A DNA stretch of 64,000 nt. Origin: Roseibium salinum. GTDB lineage: Bacteria; Pseudomonadota; Alphaproteobacteria; Rhizobiales; Stappiaceae. The stretch spans positions 62,001-126,000 of the forward strand of contig NZ_JAPEVI010000003.1 of NCBI RefSeq assembly GCF_026240905.1, written 5' to 3'. The number at the start of each line of letters is the position of its first letter. The first letter of the stretch is position 1. The notes beneath the pieces are model-generated. The model made no database searches and had not been told where the DNA came from. It was given only the letters and a program-made list of their open reading frames with translations. A program made the translations under genes and the position numbers. Shown one piece after another: positions 28,441 through 38,166 of the stretch.

Positions 28441-28651
28441 AGCCGCGCAACTGAGTTGTCACAGTCGCAGCCTTCCCTCCTGCGCAGGTGCGGATTTCGC
28501 AAGGTCGGAACTCAAGCCTAATTTTTAGCACCTGCTCACAAACCAGCCCGGCTGGAAACACATATCCGGCATGTACGCTTTGCGGCAGATCGTCCCTTGC
28601 GCCCGGCAATGGCGACGTTAATCTGGCGCTCCACACCGCAGGATAATTCTC

Positions 28652-29749
28652 ATGACGATACTCATTGCCGGGGCCGGCATTTCCGGTCTTTCAACCGCCT
28701 GGGCGCTGACGAAACGCGGCATTCCGGTCACGCTTCTGGAACAGGGGCCGATTCCCAATCCCCTGTCGGCCTCCGGCGATCAGCACCGCATTATCCGCCG
28801 CGCCTATGGCGGGCAGGGCGGATATCAGCGCCGCATCGGCGATGCCTATGCCGCCTGGGACGAAATGTGGGACGACATTGGCCGAAAGCACCTGGTCGAG
28901 ACGGGATTCATGCTGCTGTCCCAGCAGCCGGGCGACGGCGGCGAGGTCTATCGGGACGGCCTTGCGGTGGGCGGTTATCCCTTCGAGGAGCTTTCTCCGG
29001 CCGAAACGGCGCAGCGCTATCCGTTCATCGATCCGGCGACCATCCGCTATGGCGCGGTCAGCCAGGAGGGCGGCGTGCTTCTCTGCCAGAAAATCGCCGC
29101 CGATCTGCGCGACTGGCTGATCGCCAATGGCGCGAACGTACGGGAAAACGCAGAGGTTACGTCCGTCGATGCCGCGGCCGGGGCCGTCACGCTGGCGGAC
29201 GGCAGCACGCTGACCGGCGATCATGTGGTGGTGACGGCGGGTGCCTGGACGCTGGGGCTCTTTCCCGGGCTCGCGCAGAGCCTAACCACCTATCGCACGG
29301 CCGTCGTCTATCTTACCCCGCCGGAAGACCTGCGCGAAGCGTGGGAGCGCTGTCCCGCCATTCTGGATCCGGGCGGTCCGATCGACGGCTATGTCCTTCC
29401 TCCCGTCGCGGGAACGGGCCTGAAGTTCGGCGCCGGCATTCACAAATACAAGGCGCCGCCGAACCGCGACAGGACGCCTGCACCGGGCGAAGGGGAAACG
29501 CTCCGCAACCACTTCTCGCCGCCCTTCGCGCGGATCGAAGAATACCGCGTCGACGATGTGGTCACTTGCGCCTACACCTTCACATCCGACGAGCATTTCT
29601 TTGCGACCACGCAAGACAAGGCCACCATCGTCTCCGCCTGCTCCGGCCATGGCTACAAGTTCGGCGCGGTGGTCGGGCAGAAGCTGGCCGAGGGCGTCGT
29701 CTCAAAGGATTTCGAGCGCGCGCGCATATGGCTGGAAGCGAGGGATTGA
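28652..29749 (+). CDS. FAD-dependent oxidoreductase, monomeric sarcosine oxidase type
   Basis: A 365-residue DAO-family flavoenzyme. The dinucleotide motif GAGISGLSTAWAL (residues 7-19) is N-terminal. Cys306 in TCAYTFTSDEHFF matches the covalent-FAD cysteine of monomeric sarcosine oxidase and N-methyltryptophan oxidase. A closing SGHGYKFGAVVGQKLAE also fits the family. It probably oxidises a secondary amine with O2, giving H2O2. The substrate is not certain; sarcosine would fit the nearby betaine theme, but the genes are 4 kb apart and not linked. The ATG at 28652 is well placed. The gene is alone on its strand. Confidence 0.85.
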   Translation: MTILIAGAGISGLSTAWALTKRGIPVTLLEQGPIPNPLSASGDQHRIIRRAYGGQGGYQRRIGDAYAAWDEMWDDIGRKHLVETGFMLLSQQPGDGGEVYRDGLAVGGYPFEELSPAETAQRYPFIDPATIRYGAVSQEGGVLLCQKIAADLRDWLIANGANVRENAEVTSVDAAAGAVTLADGSTLTGDHVVVTAGAWTLGLFPGLAQSLTTYRTAVVYLTPPEDLREAWERCPAILDPGGPIDGYVLPPVAGTGLKFGAGIHKYKAPPNRDRTPAPGEGETLRNHFSPPFARIEEYRVDDVVTCAYTFTSDEHFFATTQDKATIVSACSGHGYKFGAVVGQKLAEGVVSKDFERARIWLEARD

Positions 29750-29824
29750 ACCGGGACCGTCACAAGTTGAGGAAGCGAACGGCGGTTCGTCGTCCGCAGT
29801 TCTCCTTCTGCCACCTGCCCGTCA

Positions 29825-30322
29825 TCAACGGGCCGAGAACATTCTCATGAGACCACCGTCCCTCAGTGCAATCTGGTGGTAGAGGGCGCCAAGGACGTGC
29901 AGGGCTGTCAGGATGATGAACAAGGGCTTGGCAAGCTCGTGGATTTCCCCGGCAGTGTGAACTCCGCCGTACCAGGCCACCAGGCCAGTGATCGGTACCA
30001 ATACCATGGCGATGTAAAGCAGGCCGTGAACAGCCCGGGCGGCAAGCTCCTGCGGCCTTGACGAGGGCAGCGGCGCAGGGACGCCGTATCTGGCGCGCAC
30101 GAGCAGGCGGACGATCGTGAGCGCGAGAACCGCGATGCCCACCCAGATATGCGCGTTGCCCATGAAAACGGTAATCGCATCCGGCGTGCCGCCGTCTTTC
30201 AGGGCTCGTCCGAGATCCTTGATGCGCTCGCCGAAGATGAGCTGAAACAGGATCGCGGCTGCGATAAGCCAGTGAAGAGCGATATGAAGGGGGCTGTAGG
30301 AAGCTGGATTTGTCCTGGACAT
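29825..30322 (-). CDS. Cytochrome b561 family protein
   Basis: A 165-residue integral membrane di-heme cytochrome. Four helices are visible (about 15-32, 50-70, 85-110, 130-150), with candidate heme His residues in HIALHWLIAAAI, NAHIWVGIAVLAL, AVHGLLYIAMVL and LHVLGALYHQIALRDG. The family moves electrons between quinol and periplasmic or oxygen acceptors. The ATG at 30322 (MSRTNPASYSPLHIALHW) is preferred over an upstream GTG that would add six residues. It is a single gene with no operon partner. Confidence 0.88.
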   Translation of the reverse strand: MSRTNPASYSPLHIALHWLIAAAILFQLIFGERIKDLGRALKDGGTPDAITVFMGNAHIWVGIAVLALTIVRLLVRARYGVPAPLPSSRPQELAARAVHGLLYIAMVLVPITGLVAWYGGVHTAGEIHELAKPLFIILTALHVLGALYHQIALRDGGLMRMFSAR

Positions 30323-30489
30323 GGCTGGTCTGGTCTCCACAAGTGACGGAAAACGCAGGATTAATCTGCCATATTCACAGATTCGAAACTAGCTGATTAA
30401 TGTAATGATTTGTAACCACGGGTATCAGCCGGTAAGGCCGGGGTTGGGGGCGGTCCGTGCCAGCCACTCTCGACAGGGAGTAGGAAAGG

Positions 30490-31362
30490 TCAGGCTTTCG
30501 CCCGGCCTTCCTCGACCGCATCCAGAATGAAGCGCGGCAGCGCAAAGGCGGCCGCGTGAACGTCCGGCGTGTAATATTGCGTCGTGAAATCGGCTGCCCT
30601 GAAGCGTTCCTCCAGAACCGAAACGACCTGCCGGCGCAGGTCCGGATTGTCGCTCGCCCAGCCCAGCGCCATGTGGCCGCCGAAATAGGTCGGGATCGCG
30701 GCGACATAGGCAGCGGCATCCTTGAAGATCCGCGAGAAGCGCTCGATGCTGGTGACGAGTTCCTGCTTTTGCAGGAACGGCACGCCGTTCTGCGTCACCA
30801 GAACGCCGCCCGGTGTCAGCAGGCGGTGGATGTTGCGATAGAACGCTTCTGAGAACAGCACGGCGCCCGGCCCGTGCGGGTCGGTGCTGTCGACGATCAC
30901 GACGTCGAAGCGGCGCTCCGTTTCAGCGGAGAACTTTATGCCGTCGGCAATCACCAGCTCGAAGCGCGGATCATCCAGGACGCCCTGGTTGAAGTCGCCG
31001 AAATGCTCCCTGGAGAAATCGACGACCGAGCCGTCGATTTCCACCTGCACCAGCTTGTCGACGGATGCATGCTTCAGCACCTCTTCGGCAAGGCCGCAGT
31101 CGCCGCCGCCGACGATCAGCACGTCCCGGGCCGCGCCATGGGCGAGGATCGGCACATGGGACATCATCTCGTGATAGATGAATTCGTCCGCGGTCGTGAC
31201 CTGGGTGACGCCGTCCAGCATCAGCACCTTTCCGAAGACCGGATTGGAAAAGAGCACCAGATCCTGGTGCTCCGTTTTTTCCTGATAAAGGATCTCGTCG
31301 CAGGTGTAGCTGACCTGCACCCCCGGATAGAGGGTTTCGTTGAAGTGCAGGCCGTCGCTCAT
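30490..31362 (-). CDS. speE: Spermidine synthase (polyamine aminopropyltransferase)
   Basis: SpeE transfers the aminopropyl group of decarboxylated SAM to putrescine. The 290-residue protein has the N-terminal beta-strand domain (DEILYQEKTEHQDLVLFSNPVFG) and TADEFIYHEMMSHVP. The dcSAM site is VLIVGGGDCGLAEEVLKH, and the catalytic region DVVIVDSTDPHGPG is intact. A longer frame runs upstream, but it overlaps speD coding. The ATG at 31362 overlaps the speD stop as ATGA, so the two genes are translationally coupled. Confidence 0.96.
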   Translation of the reverse strand: MSDGLHFNETLYPGVQVSYTCDEILYQEKTEHQDLVLFSNPVFGKVLMLDGVTQVTTADEFIYHEMMSHVPILAHGAARDVLIVGGGDCGLAEEVLKHASVDKLVQVEIDGSVVDFSREHFGDFNQGVLDDPRFELVIADGIKFSAETERRFDVVIVDSTDPHGPGAVLFSEAFYRNIHRLLTPGGVLVTQNGVPFLQKQELVTSIERFSRIFKDAAAYVAAIPTYFGGHMALGWASDNPDLRRQVVSVLEERFRAADFTTQYYTPDVHAAAFALPRFILDAVEEGRAKA

Positions 31363-31913
31363 TCCGCTGCTTCCATCGCATGCGGTTTGGACAGCTGAGA
31401 GGCGACTTCCCGGCCTCGCAGCAGTTCGGAAACCGCCGTCTTGCCCGGGTTGAACGCCTTGCGCAGAACGTCCACGCATTTCTCGGGCCGCGCGTCGCCG
31501 CACATGAACACGTCGAAGGCCGCATAGCCGGCTTCCGGCCAGGTGTGGACGGAAATGTGGCTCTCCGCCAGCACGGCCACGCCCGACACGCCTTTCGGTT
31601 CGAACGGGTGAAGGTGAATATGCAGCAGCGTTGCCCCGGCTTCCTCGACGCATGTGCGCAATGTCTGTTCGACATAGGGCAGATCGTCGAGCCGCTCGGC
31701 GTCGTAAAGATCAATGATCAGATGCGCACCAGCGCAGTGGATCCCTTCCTTCTGGATGAAGTGATCCAGGCGGTCGTCTGCAAAAACAGATGCAGCGGCC
31801 GAATTGTTTTCTTCCTTCTGGGTGGTGCTTCTTGGCTCGGCAACGCAACCTGCGCCTTCTGCTACACGAGCCTCCAAGTCCATCCCCAGTTCGAAGAGGG
31901 CGTTGGCTTTCAT
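31359..31913 (-). CDS. speD: S-adenosylmethionine decarboxylase proenzyme
   Basis: SpeD decarboxylates SAM to give the aminopropyl donor used by SpeE. The pyruvoyl cofactor is made by self-cleavage before Ser118 in AESHISVHTWPE (residues 116-127), which is intact. The catalytic core begins at HCAGAHLIIDLY (about residue 59). The first 55 or so residues, rich in Glu/Thr/Ser, have no counterpart in the usual 120-130-residue bacterial class. I chose the ATG at 31913, which has GGGAGA four bases upstream. The total length of 184 residues is unusual for the family. Confidence 0.93.
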   Translation of the reverse strand: MKANALFELGMDLEARVAEGAGCVAEPRSTTQKEENNSAAASVFADDRLDHFIQKEGIHCAGAHLIIDLYDAERLDDLPYVEQTLRTCVEEAGATLLHIHLHPFEPKGVSGVAVLAESHISVHTWPEAGYAAFDVFMCGDARPEKCVDVLRKAFNPGKTAVSELLRGREVASQLSKPHAMEAAE

Positions 31914-32097
31914 ATCGCTCTCCCAAACCAGCAGATGTACCCGGTGATTTTCCGGAGCGCCCTCCATACAGAAATTGCTTTTTGATCTCAATGGGTAACT
32001 TCACGAATTTTTTCTGGCAATATCGCCCCCATGCCTACCGCACCGGAGACTGCTGTGCCTTGAAAGCAAATCATTCCGCCAAAAGAGGGGGTTAGCG

Positions 32098-32685
32098 ATG
32101 GCCGTCGAAATCAGGACCTTGACGGGAGAGGAGCTCAAAACGGCGCTGGCCGATCTCGCTCATCTGAGGATATCGGTCTTCCGGGACTGGCCCTATCTTT
32201 ACGACGGCTCTGCCGACTACGAGGCGAAGTATCTTCAGCGCTACGCGCAGAGCGACGGCGCTGTGATCGTCGGCGCCTATGACGGGGGAAAGCTTGTCGG
32301 CGCCGCCACCGGCGAACCGCTCCGCAAGGAACTGGAAGCCTTCCGCGCCCCGTTCGAAGCGCGCGGGTTTTCCTGCGGCGATATCTTTTACATGGCGGAA
32401 TCGGTTCTCGACCCGGCCTGGCGCGGGCAGGGCATCGGCCACCGCTTCTTTGACGCGCGCGAGGCCCATGCAAGACAGCTCGGCTTCGGCAAGGCCGCCT
32501 TTTGCGCGGTCGTCAGGCCGGACGACCACCCGCTCAGGCCACAGAGCTACCGGCCGCTCGACACGTTCTGGCGCAAGCGCGGCTACGAGAAACTCGACGG
32601 GCTGATCGTGCGGTTTCCCTGGAAGGATGTCGGGGATACGCGGGAAACCGAAAAGCCGATGCAGGTCTGGTTCCGGTCTCTTTGA
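32098..32685 (+). CDS. GNAT family N-acetyltransferase
   Basis: A 195-residue acetyltransferase. The GNAT acetyl-CoA loop is WRGQGIGHRFFDAREAHARQLGF (near residues 120-142), and an N-terminal helix LRISVFRDWPYLYDG is shared with a GNAT subgroup. The C-terminal YRPLDTFWRKRGYEKLDGLIVRFPWKDVGD is typical of that subgroup. The substrate is unknown. It diverges from speD, and the ATG at 32098 follows an AGGGGG ribosome site. Confidence 0.85.
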   Translation: MAVEIRTLTGEELKTALADLAHLRISVFRDWPYLYDGSADYEAKYLQRYAQSDGAVIVGAYDGGKLVGAATGEPLRKELEAFRAPFEARGFSCGDIFYMAESVLDPAWRGQGIGHRFFDAREAHARQLGFGKAAFCAVVRPDDHPLRPQSYRPLDTFWRKRGYEKLDGLIVRFPWKDVGDTRETEKPMQVWFRSL

Positions 32686-32737
32686 GAGGCCCGCCCCGGC
32701 TGGTCGGCCGGGGCGCCCGGAAAGCGGGGCAGGGGCG

Positions 32738-33496
32738 TTACTTCAACGTCCAGCGGATCGTGACGGTGGCGCTGATGGACTGTTCGCCGGCCTCGATCGG
32801 GACCGCGTCGGCCCTGGCCATCATCATGCCTTCGGCGCGCATGCCCAGCGGCCGCGGCATCCGGATGCCGGTCTCAATGATGGAGTCGATATTGCCGAGG
32901 TCCACACCGGCGGCCGCGGCGAAAACCTCCGCCTTGTGGCGGGCGGCCTCGACGGCTTTCGTGCGCGCTTCATCCAGCTTTTCTTCCGGATCGCTGACTT
33001 CGAACCGGATGCCGTCGACGGAATTCGCGCCGCTTTCGACCACCAGGGTCAGCAGGTCTCCGAGCCTGGCAAGATCGCGGACATTGACTTCCACGCCGTT
33101 GCGCACCTCGTAGCCGATAATGTTCGGCTGGCGATCGCCGCCGTTGTCGTTGCGCTCGTAACGCGGAGAAATGTTGAAGCCGCGTGTCTGAATGTCCTTT
33201 GGCTCGATGCCATGGCTCTTGATCGCCTCGATGGCCTTTGCAATGGCCGCCGAGTTGTCGGCCAGGGCGCCGGACGCCGTCTTGGCGGTCGTGACCACGC
33301 TGGCGGTGATCACGGCCATGTCCGGGGCAACGGCAACCGTTCCCTCACCTTCCATGGTGATCGTGCCGGCCGGGGCGGCCTCCTGGGCCACGGCCGGTAC
33401 CGTGATTGCGAGCGCCGCGGTGAGGCCGGCGGCAAGCGCGGCGTTGCGGACAATCGTCAGGCCGCGCCGGGGCAGGAGGTCGGGCAAAGTTTTCAT
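32738..33496 (-). CDS. SIMPL domain-containing periplasmic protein (DUF541)
   Basis: A 252-residue exported protein. An Arg-rich signal peptide is followed by an Ala-rich hydrophobic core (about residues 1-37, cleavage near VAQEA). The SIMPL/DUF541 domain covers the rest, with ITMEGEGTVAVAPDMAVITASVVT and GYEVRNGVEVNVRDLARLGDLL. Family members are periplasmic or outer-membrane-associated and have been linked to stress tolerance; mechanism is unknown. It lies downstream of the AI-2E transporter on the opposite side of a 120-bp gap, same strand. Confidence 0.88.
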   Translation of the reverse strand: MKTLPDLLPRRGLTIVRNAALAAGLTAALAITVPAVAQEAAPAGTITMEGEGTVAVAPDMAVITASVVTTAKTASGALADNSAAIAKAIEAIKSHGIEPKDIQTRGFNISPRYERNDNGGDRQPNIIGYEVRNGVEVNVRDLARLGDLLTLVVESGANSVDGIRFEVSDPEEKLDEARTKAVEAARHKAEVFAAAAGVDLGNIDSIIETGIRMPRPLGMRAEGMMMARADAVPIEAGEQSISATVTIRWTLK

Positions 33497-33617
33497 GAGA
33501 CAGTTCCTTTTTTGAAATCAGCTTTTCCGGCGCAACATCATCTGCCATTGCGGCAGCGTTAAGGCTTTCCGGTTCAGCTTCCGTTCATTTTTCAAGGGCT
33601 TGCAGGAGATACGCGGG

Positions 33618-34709
33618 TCACTTCAGCTCCGCCTGGAGCCCCGTCCGCGGCAACCCGACCTCGCCGGTTTGCGACAGCAGCACCGCGATCGGCCGGGAGC
33701 TTTCGAACCGGGCGCAGACGAGGACGATCATCACCGTCAGCGGCACGCACAGAACCGCGCCGACAACGCCCCATATGGCTCCCCAGAAGGCCAGCGACAG
33801 CATGATCACCAGGCCCGACAGGTTGAGATTGGAGCCCATCAGTCGCGGCTCGATGAAATTTCCGATCGTGAACTGGATGGCGCCGAGACCGCTGGCAATG
33901 GCGAGGAAAGGCCCCAGGGTGTCGTAATAGACGGCGGCGAGAACGCTTGGAAAGACGACGCTGATCATCGAGCCGATAGTGGGAATGTAATTCAGCAGAA
34001 AGGCGATGAAGCCGAAGAGCGCCGCATAGGGCAGGCCGATGGCGATCAGCACCAGGCTGGTCAGCACGCCGGTGACAACCGAGACGGCGGTCTTGATCGA
34101 GAAATAATGCATGATCGAGCGGTTGATCTCCTCTCGAATCGCAAAGGCCGCCTCCGCCTGCGCCGGGCTGGCGAACAGGCGCTCGAACTTGCGGTCGAAG
34201 GTGGATTGTTCCAGAATCAGGAACAGCACATAGATGAAGACCAGGCTCGCCGAGCCCGCGATCGTGGTGACCAGGCTGGCACCGGCGGTCACCATGCGCG
34301 GCACGATCGAGTCCGGCAGAAGGTCCCGCAGTTCGATCGGATCGTTCAGGTGCAGAAGGGTGGATATCTGGGCGAACAGCTCTTCGAGGCGGCGCTGGTA
34401 CGTCGGGGCGTCCTGGGCAAGTTGCGTGAGATTGGCCATGACGATGTCCAGAACGACTGTGCTCACCACGAAAATCGTCAGGAGCGCCAGCGAAAAGCTG
34501 ACAAAACCCGGCAGTCGCCAGCGGCCGATCGGGATCCGCGCGAAGAGATGCGACAGCGCGTTGATCATGTACCAGACGATGAGCGCTATGACGAAGGGCA
34601 GCAGCAGCGAGCGGCCGACGACCAGCAGCCAGCCGATCAGGCAAACGAGCAGAACGCTCAGCGTGACGGATAGAAGCGGTGATCGCATGGAGGCTCCGGC
34701 AGATGACAT
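33618..34709 (-). CDS. AI-2E family transporter
   Basis: A 363-residue membrane protein of the AI-2E/PerM family. About eight helices are expected. The N-terminal pair is at about 12-60, a periplasmic helical segment spans about 85-150, and the C-terminal bundle contains LPYAALFGFIAFLLNYIPTIGSMISVVFP, the most conserved family motif. Members export small molecules or, in some cases, sodium ions; the substrate here is unknown. Translation may start at 34709 or at the ATG at 34688 (MRSPLLSVTLSV). Confidence 0.9.
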   Translation of the reverse strand: MSSAGASMRSPLLSVTLSVLLVCLIGWLLVVGRSLLLPFVIALIVWYMINALSHLFARIPIGRWRLPGFVSFSLALLTIFVVSTVVLDIVMANLTQLAQDAPTYQRRLEELFAQISTLLHLNDPIELRDLLPDSIVPRMVTAGASLVTTIAGSASLVFIYVLFLILEQSTFDRKFERLFASPAQAEAAFAIREEINRSIMHYFSIKTAVSVVTGVLTSLVLIAIGLPYAALFGFIAFLLNYIPTIGSMISVVFPSVLAAVYYDTLGPFLAIASGLGAIQFTIGNFIEPRLMGSNLNLSGLVIMLSLAFWGAIWGVVGAVLCVPLTVMIVLVCARFESSRPIAVLLSQTGEVGLPRTGLQAELK

Positions 34710-34981
34710 ATGCAGAATTCACGTCGCCCGGAGCTTATACCAATGCTCGACGATTGCGACCCGCCTGATCGGCCAAGCCGGCCTGCCGGACGCCGCAGGC
34801 GGGTGAAACCGGCGGGCGCGAACGACTGCCTTTGCCGGTTCGCCGACGTGCCGCCGCCGGCCGGCCACCCGCTTTTCCATACGATTTTGAGCCTGAATCT
34901 GCAAAGCACTTGCTCCGGGAAGCCGCTATGGTATAGGGAGACCTGCAGCAACGGCGGTCTCATCCGACGGTCGCCGTTCGT

Positions 34982-35058
34982 GGGCCTGTAGCTCAACTGG
35001 TTAGAGCCGTCCGCTCATAACGGATTGGTTGGGGGTTCGAGTCCCTCCAGGCCCACCA
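34982..35058 (+). tRNA. tRNA with CAT anticodon (Ile2 or Met)
   Basis: A complete 77-base cloverleaf. The acceptor GGGCCTG/CAGGCCC is perfect, with an encoded CCA at 35056-35058. The D-arm is GCTC-AACTGGTTA-GAGC, the anticodon arm GTCCG-CTCATAA-CGGAT (anticodon CAT) and the T-arm GGGGG-TTCGAGT-CCCTC. The GGGCCTGTAGCTCA start is closer to alphaproteobacterial tRNA-Ile2 (whose C34 is changed to lysidine by TilS) than to elongator Met. It is not an initiator, because the acceptor ends pair at position 1-72. Confidence 0.95.
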
Positions 35059-35275
35059 CTCCACTTTCGGGGTGTTGATTTTCCTGCATTTTTTCCTATT
35101 TTTGTCTCGCTTGGTTTGCCGTCGGGAGAGTTGTAGCTGCAGCGCAGGTTCTATTGACTAATCGGCAGGATGACCTTTAGGCATTTGTTTCGTTTTGACC
35201 GGTACTGTGAGCTCAACCCGAGGGCGTGATCGCCTTAGCTGAGGGTTGTTGGAGATTTCTCGACCGCGAGATGCA

Positions 35276-37951
35276 ATGCCGAAGTCATTCTTTTCCCGAT
35301 TTGGCGCCAGCCATATCCTGACGCGGCCGAGTTTGGTCAGCGTTGCCGCCGTCGGTATCGCGTTCGCGGTAACCGTCGTTGCGGGGGTATTTGCGGAAGT
35401 GCAGAACCGGTCGGTTCATCTGCAACGCGCGCGCACGAATGTCGGCGAACAACTGGGCATGGTCCGGGCCCGGCTCGAGGGCAACGTCAACAGCAATCTG
35501 CAATTGGTGCGCGGCCTGGTGGCGCTGATCGCCACGCAGCCGGACATCGACCAGGACCAGTTCGGCCGCATTTCCAGCAGTCTCATCGGCAACCACTCGC
35601 AACTGCGCAATGTTGCCGGGGCTCCGGATCTCGTCGTCAGCCTGATGTATCCCATGGCGGGCAACGAAAAGGCCATCGGGCTCGATTACCGCAAGAACGA
35701 ACAGCAACGCGATGCGGCCCTGCGGGCGGTCAGATCCGGGCAGATGGTGCTGGCCGGGCCGGTCAATCTGCTGCAGGGCGGCACGGGCTTCGTTGGACGG
35801 TTTCCCGTCTTCACGGAAAATGCCGATGGCACCAGGGGCCTGTGGGGCCTCGTTGCGGCGGTGGTCGATGCCGAGCGCCTTTATGCCGACAGCGGCCTTC
35901 TCGATCCGGATCTTCCGATCGAAATCGCACTCTCCGGCCGCGATGCGACGATGAAGGACAAGACCCTCTTCTTCGGCGAGGATAGAATCCTTTCCAAAAA
36001 CCCGGTCCTGTCGGAAGTCGTTCTGCCGACCGGGCGCTGGCAGATCGCTGCCATCCCGCGCGGCGGCTGGTCGGCCATGCCCGGCAACACCTGGCAGGTC
36101 AGGCTGCTGTTTCTGGCCGGCGGGCTGCTCGTCCTGCTGCCGATATTCATTGCCGGTCAGCTTTACGATCAACGCCGGGAGCATATTCGCGAACTGAAGC
36201 GGCGCCAGCTCCAGATGGAAAGCCTGTCGCAGCGCCTGAAGCTGGCACTGGACACGTCGAAGATCGGTATCTGGGAACTCAATCTCGGTACCGGGGAATT
36301 GACCTGGGACGAGCGCATGTGCGAGCTGTACGACATCCCGGCGGGGCGCGATACATCGCAATACGATGTATGGGCCGAATCCCTGCATCCGGAAGACCTG
36401 AAGCGTGCCGAGAAGGAATACTGGGACGCCATTAACACCGGCGGCACGTATCATTCCGACTTCCGGGTGATCCTGCAGGACGGCACGACGCGATGGATCA
36501 GGGCCATTGGCGCCGTGCACACCAATCTCCGCGGCCAGCGCTACATTCTCGGCGTCAACTGGGACGTATCGACGGATATCCGGCTGAAAACCCGGCTGCT
36601 GAACGCCAAGCAGAACGCCGAGGAAAGGAACCGCGAGCTGGAAGACGCGCGTGCGCTGATGGAACACCATTCGCTTCACGACAGTCTCACCGGCCTGCCG
36701 AACCGGCGCTTCCTTGACCGGCAGCTTCTGGAAGAGCAGTCCCCCCAAAAACCGACGGCCCTCTTGCATATCGACCTCGACCGTTTCAAGCACATCAACG
36801 ATACGCTCGGCCATGCCGCGGGCGACAGCATGCTCACGCACGCGGCCTCGGTGTTGCAGGAAAATGCCGGTCCCGACGACTTCGTCGCGCGCATCGGCGG
36901 CGATGAATTCGTCATTGCCGTCACGGAGCCGACGGACGAGACGAAGCTTGCCGGACTGGCCGGCCGGATCATCGAGCAGATGCGCCAGCCGGTTCCCTTC
37001 GAGAGCCACCAGTGCCGGATCGGCGTCAGCATCGGCATTGCCATGGCCGACACCACCTTGAGTGATTACGGCCGGCATCTCCTCGTCGATGCCGACATTG
37101 CGCTCTACCGCGCCAAAAGCAATGGCCGCAATCGCTTCGAGTTCTTTTCCGACACGCTCAAATCCGAGATCATCCGCAACAAGCGTGTCGCGGACGACAT
37201 CCTGAGCGGACTGGAGCGGCAGGAATTCCTGCCCTTCTTCCAGCCCCAGTTCGACGCCAGGACCCTGGAGATCACTGGCGTCGAAGCCTTGGCGCGTTGG
37301 AACCATCCCGACGAGGGTATCCTGACGCCGGATATCTTCCTCAGGACAGCCGATGAACTCAACGTTGTTCCGCTGATCGACCGCATCATCCTGGAACAGA
37401 CGCTTTGGCAGTTCACGCGCTGGAAGGCAGCGGGAATCGCGATTCCCAAAGTGTCGGTCAACGTGTCGGCGGGCCGGCTGAACGACGCCGACCTGATACA
37501 GAGCCTCGACGGCCTTTCCTTCGAGCCGGGCTCTCTGTCGTTCGAACTGCTGGAGTCGATCTTCCTTGACGACCAGAACCAAGTCATCGCTGCCAATTTC
37601 GAGCGCCTGAGGGAGCTGGGGATCGACATCGAGATCGACGATTTCGGAACCGGTTACGCGTCCATCGTCAGCCTCATCCATCTTCGTCCGGCACGCTTGA
37701 AGATCGATCGCCAGCTTGTCATTCCGATCACCCATTCCGAAAGCCAGCGCCGCCTGGTTGCCTCTATCATCGAGATCGGTCAGTCGCTCGGCATCAAGGT
37801 TCTCGCCGAAGGCGTGGAAACGATGGAGCACGCGGCGATCCTGCGCGACCTCGGCTGCGACGCGCTGCAGGGATATGCCTTTGCGGCTCCGATGCCGTCC
37901 GCCAAATTGATCGAGTTCGTGCGCGGGGAGCTCTGGCGCAAGGCGTCATGA
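35276..37951 (+). CDS. Membrane-bound CHASE-PAS-GGDEF-EAL protein
   Basis: An 891-residue c-di-GMP enzyme. A membrane helix (about 18-40), a periplasmic CHASE-type sensor region (about 45-270) and a second helix (about 275-300) precede a PAS domain (about 320-445). The GGDEF site RIGGDEFVIA is intact (near residue 540). The EAL domain has GVEALARW (near 668), EIDDFGTGYAS and VLAEGVETMEH, so cyclase and phosphodiesterase activity are both possible. The upstream inhibitory RxxD site is absent (GPDDFV instead). I chose the ATG at 35276; an upstream TTG at 35246 would add ten residues. Confidence 0.92.
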   Translation: MPKSFFSRFGASHILTRPSLVSVAAVGIAFAVTVVAGVFAEVQNRSVHLQRARTNVGEQLGMVRARLEGNVNSNLQLVRGLVALIATQPDIDQDQFGRISSSLIGNHSQLRNVAGAPDLVVSLMYPMAGNEKAIGLDYRKNEQQRDAALRAVRSGQMVLAGPVNLLQGGTGFVGRFPVFTENADGTRGLWGLVAAVVDAERLYADSGLLDPDLPIEIALSGRDATMKDKTLFFGEDRILSKNPVLSEVVLPTGRWQIAAIPRGGWSAMPGNTWQVRLLFLAGGLLVLLPIFIAGQLYDQRREHIRELKRRQLQMESLSQRLKLALDTSKIGIWELNLGTGELTWDERMCELYDIPAGRDTSQYDVWAESLHPEDLKRAEKEYWDAINTGGTYHSDFRVILQDGTTRWIRAIGAVHTNLRGQRYILGVNWDVSTDIRLKTRLLNAKQNAEERNRELEDARALMEHHSLHDSLTGLPNRRFLDRQLLEEQSPQKPTALLHIDLDRFKHINDTLGHAAGDSMLTHAASVLQENAGPDDFVARIGGDEFVIAVTEPTDETKLAGLAGRIIEQMRQPVPFESHQCRIGVSIGIAMADTTLSDYGRHLLVDADIALYRAKSNGRNRFEFFSDTLKSEIIRNKRVADDILSGLERQEFLPFFQPQFDARTLEITGVEALARWNHPDEGILTPDIFLRTADELNVVPLIDRIILEQTLWQFTRWKAAGIAIPKVSVNVSAGRLNDADLIQSLDGLSFEPGSLSFELLESIFLDDQNQVIAANFERLRELGIDIEIDDFGTGYASIVSLIHLRPARLKIDRQLVIPITHSESQRRLVASIIEIGQSLGIKVLAEGVETMEHAAILRDLGCDALQGYAFAAPMPSAKLIEFVRGELWRKAS

Positions 37952-38166
37952 CATCCCTGGGTACATTGCAGTGCGTGCGGAAGGGGTTTGAGACCAGCCG
38001 GCCGAACCCGACCGGTTGCGGGGGCGTCAGTCCGGCCAAGGCTCTTGTTTGCGTTCGTCGAAGCCGGGCACGCGGCCGGCTTCGGTTCCCCGCACGACCT
38101 CACCCACCAATCCATCCGCATCCATGAAGCTCGCCTTGAAGCTGCCAACAACCGCCGCCTATCGCG

